From: Rubrivivax sp.
GTDB lineage: Bacteria; Pseudomonadota; Gammaproteobacteria; Burkholderiales; Burkholderiaceae_C
NCBI GenBank assembly: GCA_019635315.1
Contig: JAHBZT010000003.1
Location: forward strand, 372,001 to 436,000
DNA length: 64,000 bases
Reading direction: 5' to 3'
The notes under the pieces: generated by a model
Databases searched by the model: none
Seen by the model: only the letters and a program-made list of their open reading frames with translations
Told to the model about the DNA's origin: nothing
Shown: piece by piece, positions 16,132 to 25,737 of the stretch
How the letters are laid out: the number at the start of each line of letters is the position of its first letter
Numbering within the stretch: the first letter of the stretch is position 1
Program-made: the position numbers and the translations under genes

Positions 16132-16188
16132 GCGTCCGGGCTGAGCGTCCGGGTCGGGCGTCCGGCCCGAGCGTCCGGCCCGGGCGTC
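16124..16188. repeat. Five-copy 13-bp tandem repeat
   Basis: Five units close to CGGGCTGAGCGTC lie head to tail, the later ones drifting to CGGCCCGGGCGTC. The array covers the stop codon of the Sfum_1244-type gene and fills the gap to the convergent yeeE gene. Confidence 0.85.
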
Positions 16189-16204
16189 CGACTGCCGCGC
16201 GGGC

Positions 16205-17329
16205 TCAGTCGCGCTCGGCGCGCCAGGTGATGTACTTCAGCGTCGCCGCCGAGCCGGCCAGGATGCCGGCCAGCGCGATGAACGAGCCGATCGCCAGCGT
16301 CGAGACGCCGGTCAGGCCCTGGCCGACCGTGCAGCCCATCGCGGTGACGCCGCCGAAGCCCATCAGCACGGCGCCCACCAGCTGGTTGCGCAGGTCGTCG
16401 AAGGACGCAAAGCCCTCCCAGCGGAAGCTGCGCGAGAACAGCGCCCAGGCGAGCGACCCCGCGATCACGCCGAGCGCGGTCGCGATGCCGAAGGTCACGC
16501 GCAGCGACTTGTCGGTCCACAGCATCAGCAGCTCCAGCGAGAACGCCGTCGGCGCGACGAAGCTCAAGGACTCGAGCGTGCGCGTGTTGGTCGCGAAATA
16601 GCCGTCCTCCAGCGTCTCCGGGTTCTCGCCGAAGCCCAGGTGGCCGGTCAGGTACCAGCCGGCGACGACGACGGCGCCGATCACGAGCCCGGCCGTCCAC
16701 TGCGTCGCGTTGCCGCGGAAGCGCCGGTCCTTGAAGGCGAAGAGCAGCAGCGCGAGCCCGATCACCCAGGTCGTGATCATCAGCGCCGTGCCGGCCGGCA
16801 GGCCGGTCGCCTGGCCGACGACCGACGCCAGGCTCTGGTTGGTCAGCCCCAGCGCCGCGAGGTCGATCGCCACCGGGTCCAGCCAGCTCGCGCGCCACTG
16901 CCCGAACAGCCCCTTGAGCGTCATGTAGGCCGAGATGGCCAGGAAGGTCAGCACGACCAGCGAGCGCACGCTGCCGCCGCCCACGCGCAGCAGGTTCTTG
17001 TTCGCGCAGCCGCCGGCCAGCGACATGCCGACGCCGAACAGCACGCCGCCGAGCAGCAGCGACAGCCAGCTGAGCGTCGGCCGCTGGTAGATGCTCTTGG
17101 GCAGGTCGACGAGCCCGGCGTGGAGCAGCAGGTTGCTGCCGATGACGGCCACCGCGATCGCCAGCAGCCACATGCGCATGCGGCCCCAGTGGCCCATGTT
17201 GACCACGTCGGACACCGCCCCCATGGTGCAGAAGTTGGCGCGGCTGGCCACCACGCCGAAGACGAAGGCCAGCGCGAAGCCCCCCCACACCACGATGCTC
17301 GACGGATCGACTGCTGCCTCGGTGCTCAT
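16205..17329 (-). CDS. YeeE/YedE-family sulfur-compound transporter
   Basis: The 374-aa protein starts at ATG 17329 and has about nine or ten hydrophobic segments. Conserved cysteines lie in RANFCTMGAV, LAGGCANKN and AMGCTVGQGL; these match the positions used by the thiosulfate carrier YeeE/TsuA to relay sulfur across the membrane. The family includes both the fused form seen here and the two-part PmpA/PmpB form. It is the last gene of the tusA-dsrE2-yeeE operon, which suggests import of a sulfur compound for the cytoplasmic Dsr pathway. Confidence 0.88.
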   Translation of the reverse strand: MSTEAAVDPSSIVVWGGFALAFVFGVVASRANFCTMGAVSDVVNMGHWGRMRMWLLAIAVAVIGSNLLLHAGLVDLPKSIYQRPTLSWLSLLLGGVLFGVGMSLAGGCANKNLLRVGGGSVRSLVVLTFLAISAYMTLKGLFGQWRASWLDPVAIDLAALGLTNQSLASVVGQATGLPAGTALMITTWVIGLALLLFAFKDRRFRGNATQWTAGLVIGAVVVAGWYLTGHLGFGENPETLEDGYFATNTRTLESLSFVAPTAFSLELLMLWTDKSLRVTFGIATALGVIAGSLAWALFSRSFRWEGFASFDDLRNQLVGAVLMGFGGVTAMGCTVGQGLTGVSTLAIGSFIALAGILAGSAATLKYITWRAERD

Positions 17330-17405
17330 CGCTCCTCTCCTGTGCCTGGCCGCGCCCTCGCGGACCGCGGACGGTGTCGGCGTTCGCGCGCCGCGCGCGG
17401 GTCCC

Positions 17406-17876
17406 TCAGATGTACAGGCAGACGTCGGACTCGCCGGCAAACTTCATGAAGGTCGCAGCGCCGCCGTACTCGATGCCGTCGATGAAGTCGCCCTTGCTGA
17501 AGTCGAACAGGTCCACCGTCATCTGGCAGGCAATGAACTTGACCTCGGCCTCCAGGCACAGCGAACGCAGTTCCTCGAGCGAGGCGACACCCTTGGACTT
17601 CATCTTGTTCTTCATCATCATCGTCGCCATCGCCTCCATGCCGGGCAGCATCTGCACGACCACCGGCATCGGCACCGGCATCGGCATCGCCGGGTTGGCG
17701 AGCGGGCTGATCCTGACGTGGTCGAGCTCCTTGCGCAGCAGCTGCAACCCGTAGAAGGTGAAGAAGATCTGCACGTCCCAGCCCAGCGAGGCGGCGGTGG
17801 ACGACAGGATCAGCGGCGGGTAGGCCCAGTCGAGCGTGCCCTTGGTGGCGATGATCGCCATTTTCTTGCTAGCCAT
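17406..17876 (-). CDS. dsrE2: DsrE2, membrane-linked DsrE-like sulfurtransferase
   Basis: The 156-aa protein begins MASKKMAIIATKGTLDWAYP. Cysteines typical of DsrE2 are in LRSLCLEAEVKFIACQMT. A methionine- and proline-rich stretch (MPMPVPMPVVVQMLPGMEAM) sits in the middle, as in other family members. In purple sulfur bacteria DsrE2 works with rhodanese and TusA to deliver sulfur to DsrEFH. It follows tusA by 98 bp. Confidence 0.92.
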   Translation of the reverse strand: MASKKMAIIATKGTLDWAYPPLILSSTAASLGWDVQIFFTFYGLQLLRKELDHVRISPLANPAMPMPVPMPVVVQMLPGMEAMATMMMKNKMKSKGVASLEELRSLCLEAEVKFIACQMTVDLFDFSKGDFIDGIEYGGAATFMKFAGESDVCLYI

Positions 17877-17974
17877 CGAAGCTCCGGATCAGATGGGGAA
17901 GGGCGGCCGCGGGCGCGCACCGGCCCGCCGCGGCGAAGCGCGCGGCGCGGGCGCCGGCACCCCGCTGCGGGCGC

Positions 17975-18202
17975 TCAGGCCTTGCGCAGGAAGAAGACGT
18001 ACTTGCCGCCTTCCTCGCCCGAGGACAGCAGCGCATGGCCGGTCTGCTCGGCGAAGGCGGCCATGTCGCACACCGAGCCGGGGTCGGTGGCGACGACGCG
18101 CAGCACCTGCCCGGTGCTCATGTCGGTGAGCGCCTTCTTGGTCTTGACGATGGGCAGCGGGCAGGCGAGGCCCGAGGCGTCGAATTCCTTGTCGAAGTTC
18201 AT
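17975..18202 (-). CDS. tusA: TusA, small sulfur carrier protein
   Basis: The 75-aa protein has the family signature GLACPLPIVKTKKAL with the active cysteine in CPLP. TusA binds sulfane sulfur as a persulfide and donates it to DsrE in oxidisers. It is the first gene of the minus-strand unit and lies about 120 bp downstream of the block shared with the dsr promoter region. Confidence 0.96.
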   Translation of the reverse strand: MNFDKEFDASGLACPLPIVKTKKALTDMSTGQVLRVVATDPGSVCDMAAFAEQTGHALLSSGEEGGKYVFFLRKA

Positions 18203-18322
18203 GCGTCTGTCTCCTGACCTCGGTGTGCTCGCCGGAGCGGGCGCCTCGCCGGTGCGTCCATGCCGACACGGCGCCGGTACAGCGACGCCACGATGCCCCG
18301 ATTACGGGCGATCGGCGCCCCA

Positions 18323-18367
18323 CCGTCTATTACCGGGATGGGGGAGGGGTTATAACCCACTTGGGTA
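18323..18367 (-). promoter_or_regulatory. Candidate shared promoter/operator block (tusA copy)
   Basis: On the minus strand the block begins TACCCAAGTGGGTTAT and ends GGTAATAGACGG. It matches the block at 8827-8873 along its length, including the C-run and the GACGG end. It faces tusA, whose ATG is at 18202. Confidence 0.55.
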
Positions 18368-18458
18368 TCTGGGGAAAGCGCTGATCCGGCGCCCGGGCAG
18401 GGGCGCATCGCCGTCCGGCGCGGGCCGGGGGGCCGCCGGCCGTCGCGGCGGCCCGCCC

Positions 18459-19373
18459 TCATGGCGCCGCCGTGCCGTCGCCCAGTACGGGCTGGAGCAG
18501 CGGCCACAGCCGCTGCCAGGTGCACTCCAGGTCGTCGTGGAACAGCAGGTGCCCGGCGCCGGGCACGTCGACGAAGCGGGCACCGCTGGCACCCGACCAG
18601 CGCAGGAACCAGCGCGAGCCCCAGGCCGGGATGGCCGGATCGCGGCTGCCCGACAGCACGACCAGTGGCGCCACCGGGCCCGCCGGTCGCGGGGGGTCGT
18701 GGGCGAACAGGCTGGCCACCAGGCGTGGCGACAGTGTCCACGCGGCCTCGGGGTCGCGCCCGGCGGCCAGGTAGGCCCGCAGCGCGGGTTGCCGGCTCAG
18801 TCGCGGCAGGCCGTGCACCAGCTCGTGCAGCGGATAGGGCCGCCGGCGCCAGCGCGCGATCGCCCAGGCGCGCAGGCGCATCGAGGCGAGCCGGCCCGGG
18901 ATCAGGAAGTTGTGCGCGATCGCCAGGTCGGGCCGCTGTCCCGCCAGCACCGCGAAGCCGCAGATCAGGCCGCCGAGGCTGGAGCCCATCAGCACGACCG
19001 GCAGGCCGAACTGCTCGCGGGCATGTGCCAGCAGCTGTGCGGTGAGGGCCAGCGCCTGCCCGATGCTGCCGTCGCCGCGTGCGCCGTCCGACCAGCCATG
19101 GCCGGGGCGGTCGACGCCCAGCATGTGCAACCCGCTCGCCGCCAGCCGCTGCCCGAGCCCGCAGTAGAAGCGCGCATACGAGCCGCTTCCGGGGTGGAAG
19201 ACGACGACGGCCCGCGGCCGCGCGGCGCGGTGGAAGTCCAGGTGCAGGCGGCGGCCTTCGAAGTCGTGCCAGAGGTCCTCGACAGCGCCGTCGTCGTGGC
19301 CGAACGCCTGCAGGACGGCCGCCAGTTCGGGCGAGGTCGGCGTGCGCGCGGGATCGGGCGGTGACCTGTCCAT
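18459..19373 (-). CDS. Alpha/beta hydrolase (monoacylglycerol-lipase-like)
   Basis: The 304-aa protein has the complete alpha/beta-hydrolase machinery. The nucleophile elbow is GSSLGG, the acid is probably the aspartate in LSGSRDPAIP, and the histidine is in GAGHLLFHD. An oxyanion-type segment VVFHPGSGSYARFY is near residue 60. There is no signal peptide, so it is likely cytoplasmic. Substrate is unknown. It is isolated between tusA and a PEP-CTERM gene and probably is not part of the sulfur pathway. Confidence 0.88.
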   Translation of the reverse strand: MDRSPPDPARTPTSPELAAVLQAFGHDDGAVEDLWHDFEGRRLHLDFHRAARPRAVVVFHPGSGSYARFYCGLGQRLAASGLHMLGVDRPGHGWSDGARGDGSIGQALALTAQLLAHAREQFGLPVVLMGSSLGGLICGFAVLAGQRPDLAIAHNFLIPGRLASMRLRAWAIARWRRRPYPLHELVHGLPRLSRQPALRAYLAAGRDPEAAWTLSPRLVASLFAHDPPRPAGPVAPLVVLSGSRDPAIPAWGSRWFLRWSGASGARFVDVPGAGHLLFHDDLECTWQRLWPLLQPVLGDGTAAP

Positions 19374-19531
19374 GGTCCGCGCAGCCTACGCCTGGGATGA
19401 CGTCGCGCCACGGCCCCGCAAGTCGATCCGGCAGGCCCGACCGGCGCGTCACGACGGCCGCGGCCCCCACCCGGCCGCAGCGGCGGCGGGCCGCGGGACG
19501 TCGGATTCGGGAGGCGCCGCCGCCAGCCGGC

Positions 19532-20167
19532 TCAGCCGGCCGCCACGCGGCGACGGCGAGCCACCGCCCCCAGCGCCGTGGCGCCGGACAGCCACAGCAG
19601 CCAGGTCGCCGGCTCTGGCACGGGCTGCGCGGCGACCTGGATGAACAGGTTGTCCGACGAGGCCACGACCGAGCGTGCGAAAGTGATCGTCAGCGTCGAG
19701 ATCGTGCCGGCGAACGCTATCGTGCCGTTGGCATCGTTGGGCGTGGGGCCGTCGAGTCCGGCGCCGGTGACCGTGTTGCCGGCGACCACGAGGCTTTCCT
19801 GCCCGGAGACCTTGGTCGGCGTCGCGTCGAACACCAGCTCCGAGGCCATCGAGGCCAGGTGCAGGCGCAGCCCCTTTACCGGCGCGCTGAAGCTCAGCAC
19901 GAACTGTTCGTAGCAGCAGAAGGGCGAGGGTGTGATCAGGCTGACCGCCTGGTCCAGCGAGACCGGTGCCGCGAAGTGTGGCGCCGAGAACAGGGAGGCC
20001 ACGAAGCCGCCCTCATACAGCGCATCGACCCCATTGCCCGCCAGCGTGACCGTGGCGCCGCCCAGCGTGCCGGTGGTCGCCGACGACCATTGCACGAGCT
20101 CGACGGCATGGACAGGGGCCGCGATGGCCAGCGCCGCCAGGGCAGCGGCCACGGGTCGCAGATGCAT
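19532..20167 (-). CDS. PEP-CTERM sorting-domain exported protein
   Basis: The 211-aa protein has a signal peptide at residues 1-21 (ending APVHA). The C-terminal sorting signal comprises VPEPATWLLW, a hydrophobic helix and the basic tail RRRR. The middle is a beta-rich domain with a CC pair in PSPFCCYEQF. PEP-CTERM proteins are sorted by an exosortase and often end in the exopolysaccharide matrix. No exosortase gene is in the window. A strong ribosome-binding site (GGAGGAGG) precedes ATG 20167 and decides the start. Confidence 0.88.
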   Translation of the reverse strand: MHLRPVAAALAALAIAAPVHAVELVQWSSATTGTLGGATVTLAGNGVDALYEGGFVASLFSAPHFAAPVSLDQAVSLITPSPFCCYEQFVLSFSAPVKGLRLHLASMASELVFDATPTKVSGQESLVVAGNTVTGAGLDGPTPNDANGTIAFAGTISTLTITFARSVVASSDNLFIQVAAQPVPEPATWLLWLSGATALGAVARRRRVAAG

Positions 20168-20319
20168 GATGCCTCCTCCGGCTGGGAACCAACTCGCCGC
20201 CAGGTCAACGCCGTCGGCAGCGCGATCCACTCTTTCGATCGATTCTCTGGAGCGCCCGAAGGGCCGTCAATCGAGCCCCCCGCATCCCGGGGGTGTCGCC
20301 GGTCTGCGCCGGCTGCGCG

Positions 20320-21849
20320 CTACCGCGCCGCCTTCACGACCGCGTAGCGCTGCAGCGTCTTCTCGCGCGCCTCGGCGTGGTCGACGACCGGGTGCGGGTA
20401 GTCGCGCCCCAGTTCCACGCCGGCGGCCGCCAGGTCCACCGGGCGCGCGAGCCAGGGGGCGTGGATCAGCGCGTCGGGCAGCCGGGCCAGCTGCGGCAGG
20501 TAGCGGCGGATGAAGCGGCCCTCGGGGTCGAACTTCTGGCTCTGGCTGACCGGGTTGAAGATGCGGAAATACGGCTGCGCGTCGCAGCCGCTGGAGGCCG
20601 CCCACTGCCAGCCGCCGTTGTTGGCGGCGAGGTCGAAGTCGTTGAGGTGCAGCGCGAAGTAGGCCTCGCCGCGCCGCCAGTCGATGCCGAGGTCCTTGGT
20701 CAGGAAGCTCGCCACCACCATGCGCAGCCGGTTGTGCATGTAGCCGCTGCGGTTGATCTGCGCCATCGCGGCGTCGACCAGCGGGTAGCCGGTGCGGCCC
20801 TCGCACCAGGCGGCGAACAGCTCGTCCGCGTGCTTGCCGTGCTCCCAGCGGATGCGGTCGTATTCGGGCTTGAACGCCTGGCCGACGACACGCGGGTGGT
20901 GGTGCAGGATCTGGTGGTAGAAGTCGCGCCAGATCAGCTCGGACAGCCAGACCTCGGCGCCGCGGCTGCCTGTGGCCGCGCGCCGGTGCGCCTCGCGCGC
21001 CAGGCGGCGGACGCTGACGGTGCCGAAGCGCAGGTGCGTGCTCAGGTAGCTCGGCCCCTTGACGGCGGGGAAGTCGCGCGCCTCGTGGTAGCGGTCGATG
21101 CGGCCCAGGAAGTCGTCCAGCAGTTCCTGCGCGCCGGCCGGACCGCTGGGCAGCGGCAGCTCGTGCAGGTTGGTGGGCGCGAAGCCGATCGCCTCCAGCG
21201 CCGGCACGCCCGGCTGGCCGGCGGGCCGCGGCGCCAGCGCCGAGGCGTACCGGGCCACCGGGTAGGCGCGCAGGTAGAAGGGGTCCAGCTTCTTCAGCCA
21301 GGCATTCCTGTACGGCGTGAAGACGGAGAACGGGCTGCCACCCAGCGTGCGCACCTCGTCGCGCTCGAAGATCACGTGGTCCTTGGACAGGTGCAGCGCG
21401 CAGCCGATCTCCGCCAGGCGGCCGCGCACGCGGGCGTCGCGCTCCACCGCCGCCGGGTCGTCGTCGTGGTTGGCATAGACCGCCTGCACGCCCAGGGCCG
21501 TGGCCAGCGCCGGGATCTCGTCGACCGCGAAGCCGTGGCGCACGATCAGCCCGGCGCCGTCGGTGCCGTGGCTGGCGGCCAGCGCGCGCAGCTCGGCGTC
21601 GACGCCGACCAGGCTGTCGCGGATGAACTCGACGCGGCGGTCGGCCTTGCCGGCGCCGGGCGCGCCGCCCGGCAGCCCCGGCAGCGCATCCAGGATCGCG
21701 CGGTCGAAGACGAAGGCGCACCAGACATGGCGCGCGCCGCGCAGCGCGTGGTACAGCGCCGCATGGTCGTCGACGCGCAGGTCGCGGCGCAGCCAGACCA
21801 GGGCGCGGTCGAGCACCGGGCCGGGGGGTTGAGCGGGGGTTTTGTGCAC
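20320..21849 (-). CDS. phrB: Deoxyribodipyrimidine photo-lyase
   Basis: The 509-aa protein starts at GTG 21849. The N-terminal antenna-domain motif ALVWLRRDLRVDDHAAL is present. The FAD domain carries SYLSTHLRFGTVSVR, ELIWRDFYHQIL and GYPLVDAAMAQINRSGYMHN. The DNA-repair signature NGGWQWAASSGCDAQPYFRIF is complete apart from wording differences. It reverses UV pyrimidine dimers using light. It is divergent from algH, with only 35 bp between the start codons. Confidence 0.96.
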   Translation of the reverse strand: MHKTPAQPPGPVLDRALVWLRRDLRVDDHAALYHALRGARHVWCAFVFDRAILDALPGLPGGAPGAGKADRRVEFIRDSLVGVDAELRALAASHGTDGAGLIVRHGFAVDEIPALATALGVQAVYANHDDDPAAVERDARVRGRLAEIGCALHLSKDHVIFERDEVRTLGGSPFSVFTPYRNAWLKKLDPFYLRAYPVARYASALAPRPAGQPGVPALEAIGFAPTNLHELPLPSGPAGAQELLDDFLGRIDRYHEARDFPAVKGPSYLSTHLRFGTVSVRRLAREAHRRAATGSRGAEVWLSELIWRDFYHQILHHHPRVVGQAFKPEYDRIRWEHGKHADELFAAWCEGRTGYPLVDAAMAQINRSGYMHNRLRMVVASFLTKDLGIDWRRGEAYFALHLNDFDLAANNGGWQWAASSGCDAQPYFRIFNPVSQSQKFDPEGRFIRRYLPQLARLPDALIHAPWLARPVDLAAAGVELGRDYPHPVVDHAEAREKTLQRYAVVKAAR

Positions 21850-21884
21850 CTGCGGGAGTGTGCGCCGGGAATAGAATCCCGCGC

Positions 21885-22463
21885 ATGGCCTCCGGCTCCC
21901 GCATCGACCTGACGAACCAGTTTCTGATCGCCATGCCGGGCATGGCCGACGAGACCTTCGCCGGCTCGGTGGTCTACCTGTGCGAGCACACCGAGAAGGG
22001 CGCGCTGGGCCTGGTCATCAACAAGCCGATCGACATCAAGCTCAAGAACCTGTTCGAGAAGGTCGAGCTGAGCCTGGACCGCAAGGAACTGGCCGAGCAG
22101 CCGGTCTTCTTCGGCGGCCCGGTGCAGACCGAGCGCGGCTTCGTGCTGCACGAGAAGCTGGGCGACGATGCCGGCTACAACAGCACGCTGTCCATCCCCG
22201 GCGGGCTGGCGATGACGACCAGCAAGGACGTGCTGGAGGCGCTGGCCGACGGCGCCGGCCCGCGCAAGGTGCTGATCACGCTGGGCTACAGCGGCTGGCA
22301 GGCCGGGCAGCTGGAGGACGAGCTCGGCCGCAACGGCTGGCTGACGGTGGATGCCGACCCGGCGGTGATCTTCGACACGCCGATCGAGCAGCGCTACGAC
22401 CGCGCGCTGTCGCTGCTGGGTTTCGACCCGCGCATGCTGTCGCAGGAAGCGGGGCACGCGTGA
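21885..22463 (+). CDS. algH: YqgE/AlgH family protein
   Basis: The 192-aa protein (MASGSRIDLTNQFLIAMPGM) has the family patterns HTEKGALGLVINKP, FFGGPVQTERGFVLH and LGYSGWQAGQLE. Its biochemical role is not settled. The family nearly always lies upstream of ruvX, as here. TAGAAT at 21872-21877 is only 7 nt before the ATG. The stop codon overlaps a possible GTG start of ruvX. Confidence 0.95.
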   Translation: MASGSRIDLTNQFLIAMPGMADETFAGSVVYLCEHTEKGALGLVINKPIDIKLKNLFEKVELSLDRKELAEQPVFFGGPVQTERGFVLHEKLGDDAGYNSTLSIPGGLAMTTSKDVLEALADGAGPRKVLITLGYSGWQAGQLEDELGRNGWLTVDADPAVIFDTPIEQRYDRALSLLGFDPRMLSQEAGHA

Positions 22464-22486
22464 CGGTGGCGGCGGTGGTGGCGGCA

Positions 22487-22879
22487 ATGACCCCGGCGCG
22501 CCGTTTTCTGGCCTTCGACTTCGGCACCCGGCGCACCGGCGTCGCCAGCGGCAACCGGCTGCTGGCGCAGGCCACGCCGCTGAAGACCGTGGTCGCCGAG
22601 GGCGACGCGCGCTTCGAGGCCATCGCCGCGCTGGTGCGCGAATGGCAGCCGGACGCGCTGGTCGTCGGCGTGCCGCGCCACCCCGACGGCGCCGATCACG
22701 AGATGACGCGCCGCGCGCGCCGCTTCGCGCGCCAGCTGCATGGCCGCTTCGGGCTGCCGGTGCACGAGGTCGACGAGCGATACAGCACCACCGAGGCGCT
22801 GGCCGGCGGGGCGCGCGACGCCGATGCCGCCGCGGCCGCGATCCTGCTCGAGCAGTTCCTGCGGAGCCTCGGGCGATGA
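22487..22879 (+). CDS. ruvX: RuvX/YqgF, putative pre-16S rRNA nuclease (Holliday-junction resolvase-like)
   Basis: The protein is 130 aa from ATG 22487; GTG 22460 (overlapping the algH stop) would add 9 residues. The RNase H-like fold is marked by LAFDFGTRRTGVASGN, VVGVPRHPDG, DERYSTTEA and the C-terminal DADAAAAAILLEQFL. The aspartates of the first and last motifs are the usual metal ligands. YqgF matures the 5' end of 16S rRNA in E. coli. The next gene overlaps by 4 bp. Confidence 0.94.
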   Translation: MTPARRFLAFDFGTRRTGVASGNRLLAQATPLKTVVAEGDARFEAIAALVREWQPDALVVGVPRHPDGADHEMTRRARRFARQLHGRFGLPVHEVDERYSTTEALAGGARDADAAAAAILLEQFLRSLGR

Positions 22880-23373
22880 TGCTGGAGCTCGATGCCGAGG
22901 CGCTGTACGCCGAGCTGCGCACCGGCGTGCGCAGCCTGCTCAGGCCCGGCGGCGTGCTGGTCGGCATCTGGTCCGGCGGCGCCTGGCTGGCCGAGCGGCT
23001 GCAGCAGGACCTGGGCCTGGCGGGCAAGCCCGGGGTGATCTCCAGCACGCTGCACCGCGACGACTTCGGCTCGCGCGGCCTGGCCGCGGGTGCCGATGCG
23101 ACCCACCTGCCGTTTGCCGTCGACGGCGCGCACATCGTGCTCGTCGACGACGTGCTCTACACCGGGCGCACGATCCGCGCCGTGATCAACGAGCTGTACG
23201 ACTTCGGCCGTCCGGCCAGCGTGCAGCTCGCGGTGCTGGTCGACCGCGGCGGGCGCGAGCTGCCGATCGCCGCCGCCTACGCCGCGGCGCGCATCGCGCT
23301 GCCGGCCAACCGCCGGCTGTCGCTGGCGCGCGACCCGGCCGGCCTGTTCACCTTCGCCGTCGAGCAGGTATGA
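22876..23373 (+). CDS. pyrR: PyrR, pyrimidine operon regulator / uracil phosphoribosyltransferase family
   Basis: The 165-aa protein starts [15 protein letters not shown]. The PRPP-binding loop is [16 protein letters not shown]. The motif [13 protein letters not shown] is typical of PyrR. In Gram-positives PyrR binds pyr mRNA leaders; in proteobacteria regulation is unproven. The gap to pyrB (23374-23458) holds a G-rich palindromic stretch but no anti-terminator I can define. Confidence 0.94.
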   Translation: MMLELDAEALYAELRTGVRSLLRPGGVLVGIWSGGAWLAERLQQDLGLAGKPGVISSTLHRDDFGSRGLAAGADATHLPFAVDGAHIVLVDDVLYTGRTIRAVINELYDFGRPASVQLAVLVDRGGRELPIAAAYAAARIALPANRRLSLARDPAGLFTFAVEQV

Positions 23374-23458
23374 AGCCGCAGGTGCCGCGATTCGCTGCTT
23401 CGCTGCCCCGCGGGGGGGCCGTGGCCCTGCCGCGGGCGGCCCGGCGGAGGGCCGGCTA

Positions 23459-24421
23459 GTGCTGTCGCGCCGCAATCCCCAGCTCAACAGGCACGGCGAG
23501 CTGATCCACCTGCTGTCCATCGAGGGCCTGCCGCGCGCGGTGCTGACGCAGATCCTGGACACCGCCGGCACCTTCCTCAGCGTCAACGACCGCGACGTCA
23601 AGAAGGTGCCGCTGCTGCGCGGCAAGAGCGTCTTCAACCTGTTCTTCGAGAATTCCACGCGCACGCGCACCACGTTCGAGATCGCGGCCAAGCGGCTGTC
23701 GGCCGACGTCATCAACCTGGACATCGCGCGCAGCAGCACGGCCAAGGGCGAGAGCCTGCTCGACACCATCGCCAACCTGTCGGCGATGCACGCCGACATG
23801 TTCATCGTGCGCCATGCCGAGAGCGGCGCGCCCTACCTGATCGCGCAGCACGTGGCGCCGCACGTGCACGTGGTCAACGCCGGCGACGGGCGCCACGCCC
23901 ACCCCACGCAGGGGCTGCTGGACATGTACACGATCCGCCACTACAAGCGCGATTTCACGCAGCTGACGGTGGCCATCGTCGGCGACATCGTGCACTCGCG
24001 GGTGGCGCGCAGCGACATCCACGCGCTGGCCACGCTGGGCGTGCCGGAGATCCGCGCCGTCGGGCCCAAGACCCTGGTGCCCGGCGACCTGGCGGCGATG
24101 GGCGTGCGCGTGTGCCACGACATGCGCGAGGGCATCCGCGACGCCGACGTGATCATCATGCTGCGGCTGCAGAACGAGCGCATGAGCGGCGCGCTGCTGC
24201 CTTCGGCCGGCGAATTCTTCAAGAGCTTCGGGCTCACGCCCGAGAAACTGGCGCTGGCCAGGCCCGACGCCATCGTGATGCACCCGGGGCCGATCAACCG
24301 CGGCGTCGAGATCGACTCCGCGGTGGCCGACGGCAGCCACAGCGTGATCCTGCCGCAGGTGACCTTCGGCATCGCGGTGCGCATGGCGGTGATGAGCACG
24401 ATCGCCGGCAATCAAGCATGA
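23459..24421 (+). CDS. pyrB: Aspartate carbamoyltransferase catalytic subunit
   Basis: The 320-aa protein is called from GTG 23459, the only start near the expected N-terminus ([19 protein letters not shown]). The carbamoyl-phosphate motif [12 protein letters not shown] is present, as are HPTQGLLD and the [11 protein letters not shown] end motif. It makes carbamoyl aspartate in pyrimidine synthesis. Its stop overlaps the start of the dihydroorotase-like gene (ATGA), as expected for an ATCase that needs this partner. Confidence 0.96.
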   Translation: MLSRRNPQLNRHGELIHLLSIEGLPRAVLTQILDTAGTFLSVNDRDVKKVPLLRGKSVFNLFFENSTRTRTTFEIAAKRLSADVINLDIARSSTAKGESLLDTIANLSAMHADMFIVRHAESGAPYLIAQHVAPHVHVVNAGDGRHAHPTQGLLDMYTIRHYKRDFTQLTVAIVGDIVHSRVARSDIHALATLGVPEIRAVGPKTLVPGDLAAMGVRVCHDMREGIRDADVIIMLRLQNERMSGALLPSAGEFFKSFGLTPEKLALARPDAIVMHPGPINRGVEIDSAVADGSHSVILPQVTFGIAVRMAVMSTIAGNQA

Positions 24422-25737
24422 AGATCCTGATCCGCCAGGGCCGCGTGATCGACCCCGCGTCGGGACGCGACGAGGCCGCCGACGTCGCGATCGCGTCCGG
24501 CCGCATCGTCGCCATCGGCCGCGCGCCGGACTTCGACGCCGAGCGTGTCATCGACGCGCGCGGCCTGGTCGTCATGCCCGGCCTGGTCGACCTCGCGGCG
24601 CGGCTGCGCGAGCCGGGCCAGGAACACGAGGGCATGCTGGAGAGCGAACTCGCGGCCGCGGCCGCCGGCGGCGTGACCAGCCTGGTCTGTCCGCCGGACA
24701 CCGACCCGGTGCTCGACGAGCCGGGCCTGGTGGAGATGCTGAAGTTCCGCGCCCGCAAGCTCAGCCGCTGCCGGCTGTTCCCGCTCGGCGCGCTGACGCG
24801 CGGGCTGCAGGGCACGACGCTGACCGAGATGGCCGAACTGACCGAGGCCGGCTGCGTGGGCTTCTCGCAGGCCGAGGTGCCGGTGCGCGACACCCAGGTG
24901 CTGCTGCGTGCGCTGCAGTATGCGGCGACCTACGGCTACACCGTCTGGCTGCGCCCGCAGGACGCCTGGCTGGGCGGCGGCGTGGCCGCCAGCGGCGCGG
25001 TCGCGACGCGGCTGGGCCTGTCGGGCGTGCCGGTGCAGGCCGAGACGGTGGCGCTGGCGACCCTGTTCGAGCTGGTGCGCGCGACGCGCGCGCGTGTGCA
25101 CCTGTGCCGGCTGTCCAGTGCCGCCGGCGTCGCGATGCTGCGTGCCGCCAAGGCCGAGGGCCTGCCGGTGAGCGCCGACGTCAGCGTCAACAGCCTGCAC
25201 CTGACCGACGTCGACATCGGCTTCTTCAACCCCGACATGCGCCTGGTGCCGCCGCTGCGCCAGGGCGCCGACCGCGACGCGCTGCGCCGCGCGCTGGCCG
25301 ACGGCACGATCGACGCGCTGGTCTCCGACCACGACCCGGTCGCCGACGACATGAAGCAGCTGCCCTTCGGCGAGGCCGAGCCCGGTGCCACCGGGCTCGA
25401 GCTGCTGCTGAGCCTGGCGCTGCGCTGGGGCGCCGACAGCGCCTTGCCGCTGCCGGCGACGCTGGCCCGCGTGACGCTGCATCCGGTGCAGGTGCTGGGC
25501 GAGGCGATCGGCTCGCTGGCCAGCAGCGCCGGCCGGCTGGTCGAAGGGGGCGTGGCCGACGTCTGCGTCTTCGACCCGGCGGCCGAATGGTCGGTGGCGC
25601 CCGAGCGGCTGCTCAGCCAGGGCAAGCACACGCCGTTCTCGTTCGCGTCCACCGGCATGGCGCTGCCCGGCCGCGTGCGCGCGACGCTGGTCGCCGGCAC
25701 GATCGCCTACGAGGCACCGGCCGACGCCGCGTCGTGA
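24418..25737 (+). CDS. pyrX: PyrC', dihydroorotase-like subunit, probably catalytically dead
   Basis: The 439-aa protein has the amidohydrolase-fold layout of dihydroorotase ([19 protein letters not shown]). The metal-binding DxHxH motif is degraded: both histidines are missing (DLAAR). The late motif VSDHDP is retained. Pseudomonas-type ATCases carry such an inactive DHOase homologue as a structural subunit. The overlap with pyrB fits that role, so an active pyrC should be encoded elsewhere. Confidence 0.9.
   Translation: MKILIRQGRVIDPASGRDEAADVAIASGRIVAIGRAPDFDAERVIDARGLVVMPGLVDLAARLREPGQEHEGMLESELAAAAAGGVTSLVCPPDTDPVLDEPGLVEMLKFRARKLSRCRLFPLGALTRGLQGTTLTEMAELTEAGCVGFSQAEVPVRDTQVLLRALQYAATYGYTVWLRPQDAWLGGGVAASGAVATRLGLSGVPVQAETVALATLFELVRATRARVHLCRLSSAAGVAMLRAAKAEGLPVSADVSVNSLHLTDVDIGFFNPDMRLVPPLRQGADRDALRRALADGTIDALVSDHDPVADDMKQLPFGEAEPGATGLELLLSLALRWGADSALPLPATLARVTLHPVQVLGEAIGSLASSAGRLVEGGVADVCVFDPAAEWSVAPERLLSQGKHTPFSFASTGMALPGRVRATLVAGTIAYEAPADAAS

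Noticed and set aside
23374..23458. PyrR-binding attenuator before pyrB
   Set aside because: Only a G-rich palindromic stretch is visible. I could not draw competing terminator and anti-terminator structures or find a T-tract.
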